From Bradyrhizobium symbiodeficiens (lineage in GTDB: Bacteria > Pseudomonadota > Alphaproteobacteria > Rhizobiales > Xanthobacteraceae), in NCBI RefSeq assembly GCF_002266465.3, contig NZ_CP029427.2:3474501-3538500 (forward strand): a stretch of DNA of 64,000 nt. Reading direction: 5' to 3'. Position numbers and translations under genes: made by a program. Of the stretch, positions 19,148 to 27,325 are shown piece by piece. Each line of letters starts with the position of its first letter. Position 1 is the first letter of the stretch. The notes beneath the pieces are model-generated. The model had not been told where the DNA came from. It saw only the letters and a program-made list of their open reading frames with translations, and made no database searches.

Positions 19148-19242
19148 CGGCAGGTCCTCCAAAGATGAGCTTGACGCGCGAAGACTGGCATGGTGCGGTT
19201 GTGTCTGAAATGGCGTAATTCCCTCTATTTCGGACATCGGCT

Positions 19243-20181
19243 ATGATCGGCATCCTGATTTTCCCGGATTTCCAGCTGCTTGATGCGGCCGGTCCGATCT
19301 CGGTGTTCGAGGTCGCGGCGCGCTGCACGGGCAAGACGCTTGCGCTGCGCGTGCTGGCCGCGAGCGCGGGACTGGTGCGCAGCTCGTCGGGCGTCGAGAT
19401 GATGGCGCGTGATTTCAAGTCGGCGAATGCGATCACGACGCTGGTCATCGCGGGCGGTGCGGGCGTTGCGGATGCCGCGCGCTGCGAGCTCACGTGCGCC
19501 TTCGTGCAGCGGCTGGCGCGGCGCGGCGTGCGCGTCGCGAGCGTCTGCTCGGGCGCCTATGTGCTCGCCGAGGCGGGGCTGCTCGACGGCCGCCGCGCCA
19601 CCACGCATTGGGGACGGACGCGCGATTTCGTCGCGCGCTATCCGAAGGTGAAGTTCGAGCCGGACCAGATCTTCACCCGCGACGGCAATGTCTGGACCTC
19701 GGCCGGCATCACCGCGGGCATCGATCTGGCGCTCGCGATGGTCACCGAGGACCATGGCGAGGAGGTCGCGCAAGAGGCCGCGCGGCACCTCGTGCTCTAC
19801 CATCGCCGCAGCGGCGGCCAGTCGCAGTTCTCCTCGCTGCTGGAGCTGAAGACGCCGAACGGCCGCTTCGGCGCGCTGTTGTCCTGGGCGCGCGAAAATC
19901 TCGACGCGCCGCTGACGGTGGAGGACCTCGCCGATCGCGCCGGCATGAGCGCGCGGCATTTTGCCCGCGCCTTCGCCGCCGAGACTGGCACGACGCCGTC
20001 GAAAGCGATCGAGCGGCTTCGCCTCGAAGTCGCGCGCGAGCGCGTGCAGTCCTCGCGCGAGGCGATCGAGCTGGTCGCAGAGGCGACCGGCTTCGGCGAT
20101 CCCGAGCGCATGCGCCGCGCCTTCATCCGCGCCTTCGGCCAGCCGCCGCAGGCGCTGCGCCGCGCGGCGCGGGCGGGGTAG
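19243..20181 (+). CDS. GlxA-family transcriptional regulator (DJ-1/PfpI + AraC HTH)
   Basis: A 312-residue regulator. Residues 1-190 are a DJ-1/PfpI domain (LIFPDFQLLDAAGPISVFE, with the cysteine in SVCSGAYVLAEAGLLDG). Residues about 210-312 are an AraC/XylS DNA-binding domain with two helix-turn-helix motifs (LADRAGMSARHFARAF and VAEATGFGDPERMRRAF). It probably senses a small molecule with the amidase-like domain and controls the divergent isonitrile-hydratase-like gene. The last 40 bp are duplicated in degenerate form at 20614-20653. Confidence 0.88.
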   Translation: MIGILIFPDFQLLDAAGPISVFEVAARCTGKTLALRVLAASAGLVRSSSGVEMMARDFKSANAITTLVIAGGAGVADAARCELTCAFVQRLARRGVRVASVCSGAYVLAEAGLLDGRRATTHWGRTRDFVARYPKVKFEPDQIFTRDGNVWTSAGITAGIDLALAMVTEDHGEEVAQEAARHLVLYHRRSGGQSQFSSLLELKTPNGRFGALLSWARENLDAPLTVEDLADRAGMSARHFARAFAAETGTTPSKAIERLRLEVARERVQSSREAIELVAEATGFGDPERMRRAFIRAFGQPPQALRRAARAG

Positions 20182-20214
20182 GGCTCTCCATGCCCGCGAG
20201 CGCCCTCGATATGC

Positions 20215-20469
20215 TCAGTGATCGGGCTTTTCTTTCAAAAGGGCACCCGTCTTCGGGTCGGCATGGAATTCCATCTTCTTTCCGTTCTTGATGCCTTCGC
20301 CCTCCCACCGCCCATCGTCGGCTTCGAGCTTCGTGACCTGCGAATAGCCGGACTCCATCAACTTGGCCTTCACTTGCTCCATCGGCATCCAGTCGGGGCC
20401 GGGTTGATCTGCTTTGGCTGCTGAGCTCATGGCGAGCGAACCGAGAACCAGGATTACGGCAAATCTCAT
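20215..20469 (-). CDS. PepSY-domain periplasmic protein
   Basis: An 84-residue protein with a signal peptide (cleaved near AKA/DQP) and a single PepSY-like module (WMPMEQVKAKLMESGY, then GRWEGEGIKNGKKMEFHADP, then TGALLKEK). Small PepSY proteins of this kind are periplasmic and of uncertain function; some inhibit proteases. AAGGAG precedes the ATG. It may be driven by a weak EcfG-like promoter at 20499-20523. Confidence 0.78.
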   Translation of the reverse strand: MRFAVILVLGSLAMSSAAKADQPGPDWMPMEQVKAKLMESGYSQVTKLEADDGRWEGEGIKNGKKMEFHADPKTGALLKEKPDH

Positions 20470-20498
20470 CGTGGAATCTCCTTGGGATGAGCGGCTTT

Positions 20499-20523
20499 AA
20501 CTGGATCTTTGAATTGATGTTCC
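20499..20523 (-). promoter_or_regulatory. Weak EcfG-like promoter for the PepSY gene
   Basis: On the minus strand GGAAC (20519-20523), a 16-base spacer, then AGTT (20499-20502), one mismatch from GGAAC-N16-CGTT. It lies 30 bp upstream of the PepSY ATG. Confidence 0.3.
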
Positions 20524-20613
20524 TCGCTGCGTCGGTGAGCCGCAAACCATCAACCTCGGCTTTGGGGGCGCGCCTCACAATGGGTGCGCGACCGGCTGGT
20601 CGGCTTGCGCGTT

Positions 20614-20653
20614 GCCCCCGCAGGCGCTGCGACGCGCGGCAAGAGCGGGGTAA
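20614..20653 (+). pseudogene. Relic of a glxA-like 3' end (tail duplication)
   Basis: This 40-bp segment matches the last 40 bp of the GlxA regulator gene (20142-20181) at 34 positions by hand alignment and, read in frame, encodes the same PPQALRRAARAG followed by a stop. No upstream part of a GlxA gene remains. It marks a past duplication or recombination that left the PepSY gene between the two copies. Confidence 0.7.
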
Positions 20654-20669
20654 GACGGGCACACGATCG

Positions 20670-21554
20670 TCAGCCGAAGGCCTTGCCGACCTCCCGACCG
20701 ACTGATGCGATCACATCATTCCGTCCATTTGGGTCGAGCGATGCGCCGGTGAGGTAGATTGCGATGATGAGCGGCGAACGCTTGGGCGGCCAAACGATCG
20801 CGACGTCATTGGCAGTGCCATTTTCACCTGCTCCGGTCTTGTCGCCCACCCGCCAGCCTTGCGGCAACCCGGCGCGTAAACGAGTATCCCCGGTCTTGTT
20901 GGCGATGAGCCATTGGCCGAGTTGATCACGCCCTTCCGGAAGCAGGACGTCACCGAGCAGCAAGCGTCGGTAGTTGGCGGCCATCGCATTTGGAGTCGTG
21001 GTGTCGCGGGGATCGCCGGGCTTGGCCTCGTTCAACCCGGTTTCAGTCCGGTCCAATCTCGTGATGTCGTCGCCGAGGCTCCGCGCAAAGCCGGTCAAGC
21101 CGGCTGGACCGCCGATATTTTTCAGAAGCGCGTTACCGGCCGTGTTGTCGCTCCGGGTGATGGCCGCGTCGCAGAGCTCGCGGAGGGTCATTCCTTCTCC
21201 GCCGATGTGTTCGCGGGTGACGGGCGAGTACTCGACGAGATCGGCCTGTTCGATACGAACTCGTCGTTCAAGCGCTTCCAGCTTGCTGCCCGCGGCTTTG
21301 AGGATTGCCGCGGCGGCCAGGACCTTGAATGTGCTGCACATCGGAAAGCGTTCGTCTCCCTTGTGATGGATCGGAACGCCGGTCATTGTATCGAGCACGG
21401 ACACGCCGAGCCGGCCGCCACTCTTCAGCTCCAACTGTTTGATGGCTTCGATCAGCGGTGCGGTTCCACTTGACGCAGCGCCTGAGACGCCCGGCAGGAA
21501 GAGACTTCCGGCCACCGCCAGTGTTGATGAGCCGAATTGACGTCGTGTGAGCAT
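20670..21554 (-). CDS. Class A beta-lactamase
   Basis: A 294-residue secreted serine beta-lactamase. Visible motifs are the active-site S74-T-F-K77, the S135-D-N137 loop, the omega-loop glutamate E171-x-x-L-N and K239-T-G. A cysteine immediately precedes the catalytic serine. The twin-arginine-like start (MLTRRQFGSSTLAVAG) suggests Tat export. The ATG at 21554 begins this signal; the longer frame to 21629 runs into the intergenic region. The gene is divergent from a LysR regulator 98 bp away, the classic bla-ampR arrangement for inducible chromosomal beta-lactamases. Predicted activity is hydrolysis of penicillin-type and possibly cephalosporin substrates; the spectrum cannot be read from sequence. 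Confidence 0.94.
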   Translation of the reverse strand: MLTRRQFGSSTLAVAGSLFLPGVSGAASSGTAPLIEAIKQLELKSGGRLGVSVLDTMTGVPIHHKGDERFPMCSTFKVLAAAAILKAAGSKLEALERRVRIEQADLVEYSPVTREHIGGEGMTLRELCDAAITRSDNTAGNALLKNIGGPAGLTGFARSLGDDITRLDRTETGLNEAKPGDPRDTTTPNAMAANYRRLLLGDVLLPEGRDQLGQWLIANKTGDTRLRAGLPQGWRVGDKTGAGENGTANDVAIVWPPKRSPLIIAIYLTGASLDPNGRNDVIASVGREVGKAFG

Positions 21555-21609
21555 CGTGACCTCCCGAAGATTGCAGCGAGGTTTTGCGTCTGGCTCCGGC
21601 AATTGACAA

Positions 21610-21621
21610 ACGATGCTTCGT
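21610..21621. promoter_or_regulatory. Candidate LysR operator between the beta-lactamase and its regulator
   Basis: ACGATGCTTCGT is an imperfect dyad (ACGA/TCGT) in the 98-bp divergent region where an AmpR-type regulator would bind. The match to a known operator is not strong. Confidence 0.3.
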
Positions 21622-21652
21622 AAGGCCATCCATAAGTAAACCTTGGATCAAA

Positions 21653-22555
21653 ATGGCCCGCCGTCCCGCCAGCATTTCCAGTCTGCCTCTAAACGCGCTC
21701 CGCTCATTCGAGGCGGCGGCGCGCCATCTGAGCTTCACCAAGGCCGGTCTCGAACTTCGGGTATCGCAGGCAGCCGTGAGCCAGCAGGTGCGGACCCTGG
21801 AAGAGAGTCTGCGCGTCAAGCTCTTCAAGCGACTGACCCGTGGGCTTGCTCTCACGGAAGAAGGCGAGACGCTACAGCCCGTCATATCGAGCGCCTTCAG
21901 CCAGATCAGTCAGGTCCTGGATCGGTTCGAGAATGGCCGCATGCGTGAGAGCCTCGCCATCGGCGTGGTCGGAACGTTTGCGTCGGGTTGGCTGCTTCCT
22001 CGCCTCGGGAGCTTCACCTCGAGCCATCCGCATATCGACGTCAGGATCTTCGCGAACAACAACCGCGTGGACCTCGGCGGCGAAGGATTGGACTACGCCA
22101 TTCGCTTTGGCGACGGTGCTTGGCACGGAACGAACGCCGAGCGTCTGGTCGAGGCTCATTTCACACCGATGTGCGCGCCTGATGTCGCGAAGCGCCTCAA
22201 ACATCCGGTCGACCTCCACAAGGAGGTGCTGTTGCGCTCGTATCGGCCGGGCGAATGGGCGCACTGGTTCGAGGTGGCAAAATGCAGGCAACCGCGGATG
22301 ACCGGCCCGATTTTTGACTCGTCGGTCTCCCTGGCGCATGCGGCAGCTCAAGGCGCCGGCGTCTCGCTGTTGCCGGTCGTGCTGTTTTCCGACGACCTGG
22401 CGCGCAAGCGGCTGGTTTGCCCCTATGACAGTCAAGCCTTTCTGGGATCCTATTGGCTCACGACCCTGAAATCGAAAAAGCTCTCACCTGCGATGAAAGC
22501 ATTTCGCGACTGGATATTGGCCGAGTGCAAGAAAAAGAGACCACGCAGCGCGTAA
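21653..22555 (+). CDS. LysR-family regulator, AmpR/GcvA type
   Basis: A 300-residue regulator with an N-terminal winged HTH (LNALRSFEAAARHLSFTKAG, then VSQAAVSQQVRTLEE) and a C-terminal effector-binding domain with the AmpR/GcvA-like SGWLLPRLGSF and LDYAIRFGDG segments. It most likely controls the divergent beta-lactamase in response to a cell-wall fragment or other signal. The ATG at 21653 begins the HTH; 23 upstream in-frame codons lie in the control region. Confidence 0.87.
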   Translation: MARRPASISSLPLNALRSFEAAARHLSFTKAGLELRVSQAAVSQQVRTLEESLRVKLFKRLTRGLALTEEGETLQPVISSAFSQISQVLDRFENGRMRESLAIGVVGTFASGWLLPRLGSFTSSHPHIDVRIFANNNRVDLGGEGLDYAIRFGDGAWHGTNAERLVEAHFTPMCAPDVAKRLKHPVDLHKEVLLRSYRPGEWAHWFEVAKCRQPRMTGPIFDSSVSLAHAAAQGAGVSLLPVVLFSDDLARKRLVCPYDSQAFLGSYWLTTLKSKKLSPAMKAFRDWILAECKKKRPRSA

Positions 22556-22646
22556 GCCTTCTCCGTCTCGCGAAGTGCGTTGAGCGCGGTGCTCAATGCT
22601 AACCAGAACTCAGTCGGGCCCCCGCCCTTGCCCCAGGCGGCAGGCT

Positions 22647-22802
22647 TCAGTGCTTCACGTCTCTGAGGTCGCCCGCCAAGCCGTCGATAATGTACTTGAC
22701 CCAGCGGTCCTCTCTCGCGAGCGCCTCAGTCTTCAATTTCAACTTATCTTCATCCGTTAGCGGCAGCGTTGGCGGCGGGTCGTTCTTTTCAATGAACATC
22801 AT
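22647..22802 (-). CDS. Small hypothetical protein
   Basis: A 51-residue, charged cytosolic protein (MMFIEKNDPPPTLPLTDEDK start) with no signal peptide or known domain that I recognise. I chose the ATG at 22802 with GAGAGG upstream; the frame opens at 22889. The pattern of acidic, Lys-rich helices suggests a genuine small protein, but homology was not checked. Confidence 0.45.
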   Translation of the reverse strand: MMFIEKNDPPPTLPLTDEDKLKLKTEALAREDRWVKYIIDGLAGDLRDVKH

Positions 22803-23026
22803 CACTGGACCTCTCAAGGGCAAGACTCCCTGATGTCTATCGTTCCAGAGCGAGTTTCTTGTTCCACTCCGCGCCCGGGCTTGGATCAATTCCGCAAAGC
22901 GTCATCAAGGGAACAACGCCGTTGAGGCATGTTCCATCCGCCCGAAGATAACCCTTGCACCGCCTGCGCAATGGGTAGCTAGTGTCAGCCTCAGCGCGCC
23001 ACGCTGTTCAGACGTCGGAGGGCGCA

Positions 23027-23191
23027 ATGCAGAGCTACGTAAACCACGAAAATATCAGACGTTATCAGAAGCTCATCGCCATCAGTGAGGGGGACCCGTC
23101 ACGCGATGAAGCACGGCATCAGACGCTGTTACGACTCCTGGCCGAGGAAAGAGCCAAGGACGTGCGGCCGGACGATTGGCCTGACACCTGA
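23027..23191 (+). CDS. Small hypothetical protein, Bradyrhizobium type
   Basis: A 54-residue helical, charged protein (starting MQSYVNHENIRRYQKL and ending RPDDWPDT). From memory, short proteins with this opening recur in Bradyrhizobium genomes as hypotheticals. CGGAGGG lies eight bases before the ATG at 23027, supporting this start over 22982. No function can be offered. Confidence 0.55.
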   Translation: MQSYVNHENIRRYQKLIAISEGDPSRDEARHQTLLRLLAEERAKDVRPDDWPDT

Positions 23192-23244
23192 TCTGGAGCG
23201 CCCGTAGATTGCGTCAATCGAATTCGGCTCCACGTTCCGCTTGC

Positions 23245-24252
23245 CTAGCTGGTCCTCTTCGCCGCCGCTCCGCAGGACGCATCCGCGCGCGCCATCAAGC
23301 GCCGCGCGATCGGCATCAGCAGGTATGGCGCAAGGTGGATCGGAAACTGCGTCATCGCGAAATAGAGCCAGGTGGTGGGCGGCAATGCGCCGGCGGTTGC
23401 CGCCAGCATCAGGCCGAGATTGCGCTGTGACACCATCAGCCCGAGTGCGAGCGCGCGCTCGGTGCCGATGCGGCGGAACAGCAGCGTGGTGACCGCGAGC
23501 AGGGTGAAATAGATCGCGAACGAGAGAGCTGCGAGGCCAAGGGTGAACAGCGGCTGTGCGAGGAGGTCGCGCACGACGTCGCCCATGATCGCGGCAGCGA
23601 ACATGAAGAGGATGATGATGTTGAGGCCGTCGATCGGCGTCTTGTGACGCTGGATCGCCTCCGCGCCGAAGATCCATCGGATCGCGGTTGCGGCCAGCAG
23701 AGAGGCCGCGAGGATGCCGAGCAGTTTCAGGCCCAACGCCAACGGCGTGACGCTGAGCATGTCGCCGAGGAAGAGCCCGGCGAACAGCGAGGCCGTGAAG
23801 GGCACCAGCGCGGTCGAGGTCACCAGCGTGATCAGCACGAGCGTGGCATCGAGACCCATCAGCGCGGCCAGTGCCGGAGAGGCCATCATCGGCGAGGCCA
23901 TGCTCTGGAGCATCAGCGCGAGCGAAAGGCCAGGGGCGCGCGCCGTGAGCCCGGTTGCCTGGGCGATCAACCCGACGATCAGCGGCACGCCGATCGTGGT
24001 CCAGGCCGTGGCAGTTGCCACCAGCGCCGGTCGGCGCAGATGGCTGTAGAGGGCGGCCAGATCGACCCGCATGAAGGAGATGCAGAGCAGGCAGAGGATG
24101 GCCTCGGTGAGATAGGGACGCAGCAGCGCGCCGAGGGGTGGCACCGCGGCCGCGATGAAGACCACAGCGGCGACTCCGCGCGTGCCCTGGCTGCCGAGCC
24201 ATGTCAGGACGCGCAGCGGGACGGCGAGGATGGTTTGGAGGGTGGACGGCAT
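23245..24252 (-). CDS. Bile acid:sodium symporter (BASS) family transporter
   Basis: A membrane protein of about 335 residues with nine or ten hydrophobic helices and the BASS-like pattern of paired helices with SMASPMMASPALAAL and SQRNLGLMLAAT segments. The substrate is unknown; family members move organic anions with sodium. The frame opens at 24351, but its first 33 codons lie inside a palindromic repeat (24272-24360), so I prefer the ATG at 24252. It is convergent with the small gene at 23027. Confidence 0.72.
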   Translation of the reverse strand: MPSTLQTILAVPLRVLTWLGSQGTRGVAAVVFIAAAVPPLGALLRPYLTEAILCLLCISFMRVDLAALYSHLRRPALVATATAWTTIGVPLIVGLIAQATGLTARAPGLSLALMLQSMASPMMASPALAALMGLDATLVLITLVTSTALVPFTASLFAGLFLGDMLSVTPLALGLKLLGILAASLLAATAIRWIFGAEAIQRHKTPIDGLNIIILFMFAAAIMGDVVRDLLAQPLFTLGLAALSFAIYFTLLAVTTLLFRRIGTERALALGLMVSQRNLGLMLAATAGALPPTTWLYFAMTQFPIHLAPYLLMPIARRLMARADASCGAAAKRTS

Positions 24253-24271
24253 TGCGATGAGTGTCGCCTGC

Positions 24272-24360
24272 GTAGCCCGGATGAGCGCAGCGATATCCGG
24301 GACAGATATTTGCGAGGGGTGAGAGCGGTCCCGCATGTCGCTGTCGCTCATGCGGGCTAC
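24272..24360. repeat. Palindromic intergenic repeat (REP/BIME-like)
   Basis: Two arms in inverted orientation: 24272-24303, starting GTAGCCCGGATGAGCGCAGC, and 24330-24360, whose reverse complement starts GTAGCCCGCATGAGCGACAG. Both end in CGGG. From memory, this 'GTAGCCCGGATG-AGCG' type is abundant in Bradyrhizobium and relatives. It sits between the BASS and esterase genes. Confidence 0.8.
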
Positions 24361-24369
24361 GGGAGTTCG

Positions 24370-25317
24370 CTAACCCAATCCCTTCAGCCACGCGCCGATC
24401 TCGCCGACGGCGACATTGGCCTGCTGCAACAGCTTGCCCATCGTGAAGAAGCCATGGAATTGGCCGGGATAGTGCTTGGTCGTGACCGATACGCCGGCCT
24501 GCTCGAGCCGCGCGGCATATTCGTCGCCTTCGTCGCGCAGCGGATCGGCGCCGGCGGTCAGCACATAGGCCGGCGGCAGGCCGGCCAGGTTTTGCGCACG
24601 CGCCGGTGAAGCGCGCCAGTCGTGGATGTCGGCGACGCCATTGAGGTAGTGGTCGCGAAACCAGCGGATCACCGAATGCGTCAGCAGCACGCTGGTCTCG
24701 GGCTCGCTGTGGGAGCCGTGGGTCATGGCGAAATCGGTGGCGGGATAGATCAGCACCTGGCCTGCGAGCGCAGGGCTGCCGGCATCACGCGCGGCGAGCG
24801 CCACGACCGCGGTGAGATTTCCGCCGGCGCTGTCGCCGCCGATCGACAGGCGCGAGGCATCGATGCCGAGCTCGCGCGCGTTCGCCGCGATCCATTGGGT
24901 CGCGGCGATGGCGTCATCGGCGGCAGCGGGAAACTTGTGCTCGGGCGCGAGGCGGTAGTCGACCGAGATCACCATCAGCGCGCCGGCGTCGGCCAGCTGG
25001 CGGCAGACGACGTCGTGGGAGTCGAGATCGCCGATCACCCAGCCGCCGCCATGGAAGAACACCAGCGCCGGCGCCAGGCCGTCGTGCCGGCGCGGCTCCT
25101 TGGGCACGTAGAGGCGGGCGGGGATCACCCCGTGTGGGGCCGGGATCGAGAGCAGTACAATGCGGGCAAGCTCGGGCGGCTCGGGGTTGGTGGCAAACCG
25201 GGCCTGCGAATAATAGGCGCGCGCTTCCGGCGCGGTCAGGGCTTCGTAGGCAGGACGGCCGGCCTCCTGGAAAGCCTTGTAGACGGCGGCGGCATCGGGA
25301 TCGAGCACAACGGGCAT
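24370..25317 (-). CDS. Alpha/beta hydrolase, hormone-sensitive-lipase family
   Basis: A 315-residue cytosolic esterase. The oxyanion motif FFHGGGWVIGD, the nucleophile elbow GDSAGGN, the acid in ADPLRDEGD and the histidine in FHGF give the complete HSL-type (family IV) catalytic set. It should hydrolyse short-chain esters. The start is ATG 25317; the codons out to 25329 lack support. It is the last gene of the accessory insert before DUF2155. Confidence 0.9.
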   Translation of the reverse strand: MPVVLDPDAAAVYKAFQEAGRPAYEALTAPEARAYYSQARFATNPEPPELARIVLLSIPAPHGVIPARLYVPKEPRRHDGLAPALVFFHGGGWVIGDLDSHDVVCRQLADAGALMVISVDYRLAPEHKFPAAADDAIAATQWIAANARELGIDASRLSIGGDSAGGNLTAVVALAARDAGSPALAGQVLIYPATDFAMTHGSHSEPETSVLLTHSVIRWFRDHYLNGVADIHDWRASPARAQNLAGLPPAYVLTAGADPLRDEGDEYAARLEQAGVSVTTKHYPGQFHGFFTMGKLLQQANVAVGEIGAWLKGLG

Positions 25318-25524
25318 GGAAGGGCGCACCTCTGGGATTTCCGGTTATCGTTGGACGTCGTTTTCGGGGCGATGCCGCCTCGCGCCCTTGGGTGGGGCGT
25401 CCGACTATCCCACCCGTCAGCAGCCCTGGCCAGCGGGCGGCGGACAGGGCAGGGATGCCGCCCTTCCCCCGCCGTATTCCCCGTGTTAACCGGAGGGCCT
25501 GCGAGCGGCGGTATCCCCTGTAAA

Positions 25525-26541
25525 ATGTCCAACAAGCCCGATTCGCTGTTGAAGCCGCGCGAGATGTTTCGAACCATTACCCTGACAGGTTTTGCGGCGC
25601 TTTTGGCCGCCACCGCACTGACGGCTGCGACGCCGGCCCAGGCGCAGATCGGCACGATCTTTTCCGATCCGCCGCCGCTGCGGCCGCCCGGCAACATTCC
25701 GCGCGGCCAGCCCCAGCCGCAGCAGATCCCCGATGACGACGAGGAAGTGCCGGAACTGCCGCCGCAGGGCCGCGTGCTGCCGTCGCGCCCGATGCCTCCG
25801 CCTCAGGGACGGCAGGGCAATGTGATGCCGGGGCCGGTCGAGATCCAGCCGCTGGCGCCGCCACCGGGCTCCACCGTCGCGCCCCCAAACCAGCTACCGT
25901 CCACCGCGGTCGCACCGCCGGGCGCGCCGGGTCGCCAGCCGCAGCAGAAGGGCGGGCCGGGTGGTGCCGTGCCGCAGACCCCGGCAAGCCTGCAGCCGGG
26001 CGACGAGGTCGTCACCGAGCCGCCCGCCCAGAAGATTGTGAACAAGAAGGCGACGTTCTCAGGCCTCGACAAGATCACCGGGCGGATCATCAATTTCGAC
26101 GAGGAGATCGGCGAGACCGTCCAGTTCGGCGCGCTTAGGGTCAAGACCGACGCCTGCTACACGCGGCCCGCGACTGAAGCCGCCAACACCGACGCCTTCG
26201 TCGAGGTCGACGAGATCACCTTGCAGGGTGAGGTGAAGCGGATCTTCTCGGGCTGGATGTATGCGGCAAGCCCGGGCCTGCATGGCGTCGAGCATCCGAT
26301 CTACGACATCTGGCTCACCGACTGCAAAGAGCCGCAGCAGACCATTGCGACCGCAGCGCCGGATCCTGCGACCAAGCCTGCGCCGCCGCCGCCCGCGCAG
26401 AAGAAGGCCGCGCCGAAGCAGGTGCAACAGCGTCCGCCGCAGCCTCTGCCGCCGATCCAGCAACAGCAACCGGCACCGCCTCCGCCCCCGCCGCCGGAGC
26501 AGCGACCGGGCCTGTTCGGCATTCCCGGGTTTGGCCGATAG
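25525..26541 (+). CDS. DUF2155 domain exported protein
   Basis: A 338-residue protein with a signal region (AALLAATALTAATPAQAQ), long proline-rich low-complexity segments at both ends, and a central DUF2155 domain (about residues 175-275: KATFSGLDKITGRIINFDEE and FVEVDEITLQGEVKRIFSGW, with two cysteines). The function is unknown; it is almost always next to NDUFA12 and aat in Rhizobiales, suggesting an envelope or respiratory role. The ATG at 25564 is an alternative start. Confidence 0.85.
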   Translation: MSNKPDSLLKPREMFRTITLTGFAALLAATALTAATPAQAQIGTIFSDPPPLRPPGNIPRGQPQPQQIPDDDEEVPELPPQGRVLPSRPMPPPQGRQGNVMPGPVEIQPLAPPPGSTVAPPNQLPSTAVAPPGAPGRQPQQKGGPGGAVPQTPASLQPGDEVVTEPPAQKIVNKKATFSGLDKITGRIINFDEEIGETVQFGALRVKTDACYTRPATEAANTDAFVEVDEITLQGEVKRIFSGWMYAASPGLHGVEHPIYDIWLTDCKEPQQTIATAAPDPATKPAPPPPAQKKAAPKQVQQRPPQPLPPIQQQQPAPPPPPPPEQRPGLFGIPGFGR

Positions 26542-26581
26542 GCCAAATCCCGCCGGTTTGGCCGCTAGGCCTGGCTGTCGA

Positions 26582-27262
26582 TCATTGCCTGGTCGCGATG
26601 ATCTCGAGTGCGCGTGCGCCCGGGATCGCCTCACCCGCAGAGAGCTTCAGGAAATCGCCGGGCTCGCCCGCGAGCGCCTTGTCGAGCAGCGCGGTGTAGC
26701 GCCGCCGCGAGATCTCGGCCGCGCCGAAGCTCTTCAGATGGTCCGTGACATACTGGGTGTCGAGCAGCTCGAAGCCGCCATGGATCAGCCGCGCGACCAG
26801 ATGCACCAGCGCGACCTTGGAGGCATCGCGCGCGGTGTGGAACATGCTCTCGCCGAAGAAGGCCCGTCCGAGGCTCACGCCATACAGACCGCCGACGAGG
26901 TGCTCGCCCTGCCAGGCCTCGACGCTGTGGCAATGGCCGAGCTCGTACAGGCCGCCATAGAGGTCACGGATGCGCTTGTTGATCCAGGTGTCCTCGCGTC
27001 CGGCCTGCGGCGCGGCGCAGCCGGCCATCGTCGCCTTGAACGCGGTGTTGACGGTGACGCGAAATACATCCGAACGCACGGTGCGCGCGAGCCGCGAGGC
27101 GACACGAAATCCGTCGAGGGGAATGACGCCGCGCAGCTCCGGCTCGACCCAGAACAGGGTCGGATCTTCGGCGCTTTCGGCCATCGGAAAGATGCCGCAG
27201 GCATAGGCGCGCAGCAGCACGGCCGGTGTGATTTCAGACGGAGCGGAGTCGCGCGAAGTCAT
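26582..27262 (-). CDS. aat: Leucyl/phenylalanyl-tRNA--protein transferase
   Basis: A 226-residue aminoacyl-tRNA-protein transferase of the N-end rule pathway. It attaches Leu or Phe to proteins with N-terminal Arg or Lys so that ClpS/ClpAP degrade them. Family motifs are [48 protein letters not shown] and [13 protein letters not shown]. The start is ATG 27262 rather than the TTG at 27271. It converges with DUF2155. Confidence 0.96.
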   Translation of the reverse strand: MTSRDSAPSEITPAVLLRAYACGIFPMAESAEDPTLFWVEPELRGVIPLDGFRVASRLARTVRSDVFRVTVNTAFKATMAGCAAPQAGREDTWINKRIRDLYGGLYELGHCHSVEAWQGEHLVGGLYGVSLGRAFFGESMFHTARDASKVALVHLVARLIHGGFELLDTQYVTDHLKSFGAAEISRRRYTALLDKALAGEPGDFLKLSAGEAIPGARALEIIATRQ

Positions 27263-27325
27263 GGTTCGCAATCATAGCAGGATCGCGATGCGGTTGCGAT
27301 GGGGGTGCGCGGCGGGGCGCGAAGA

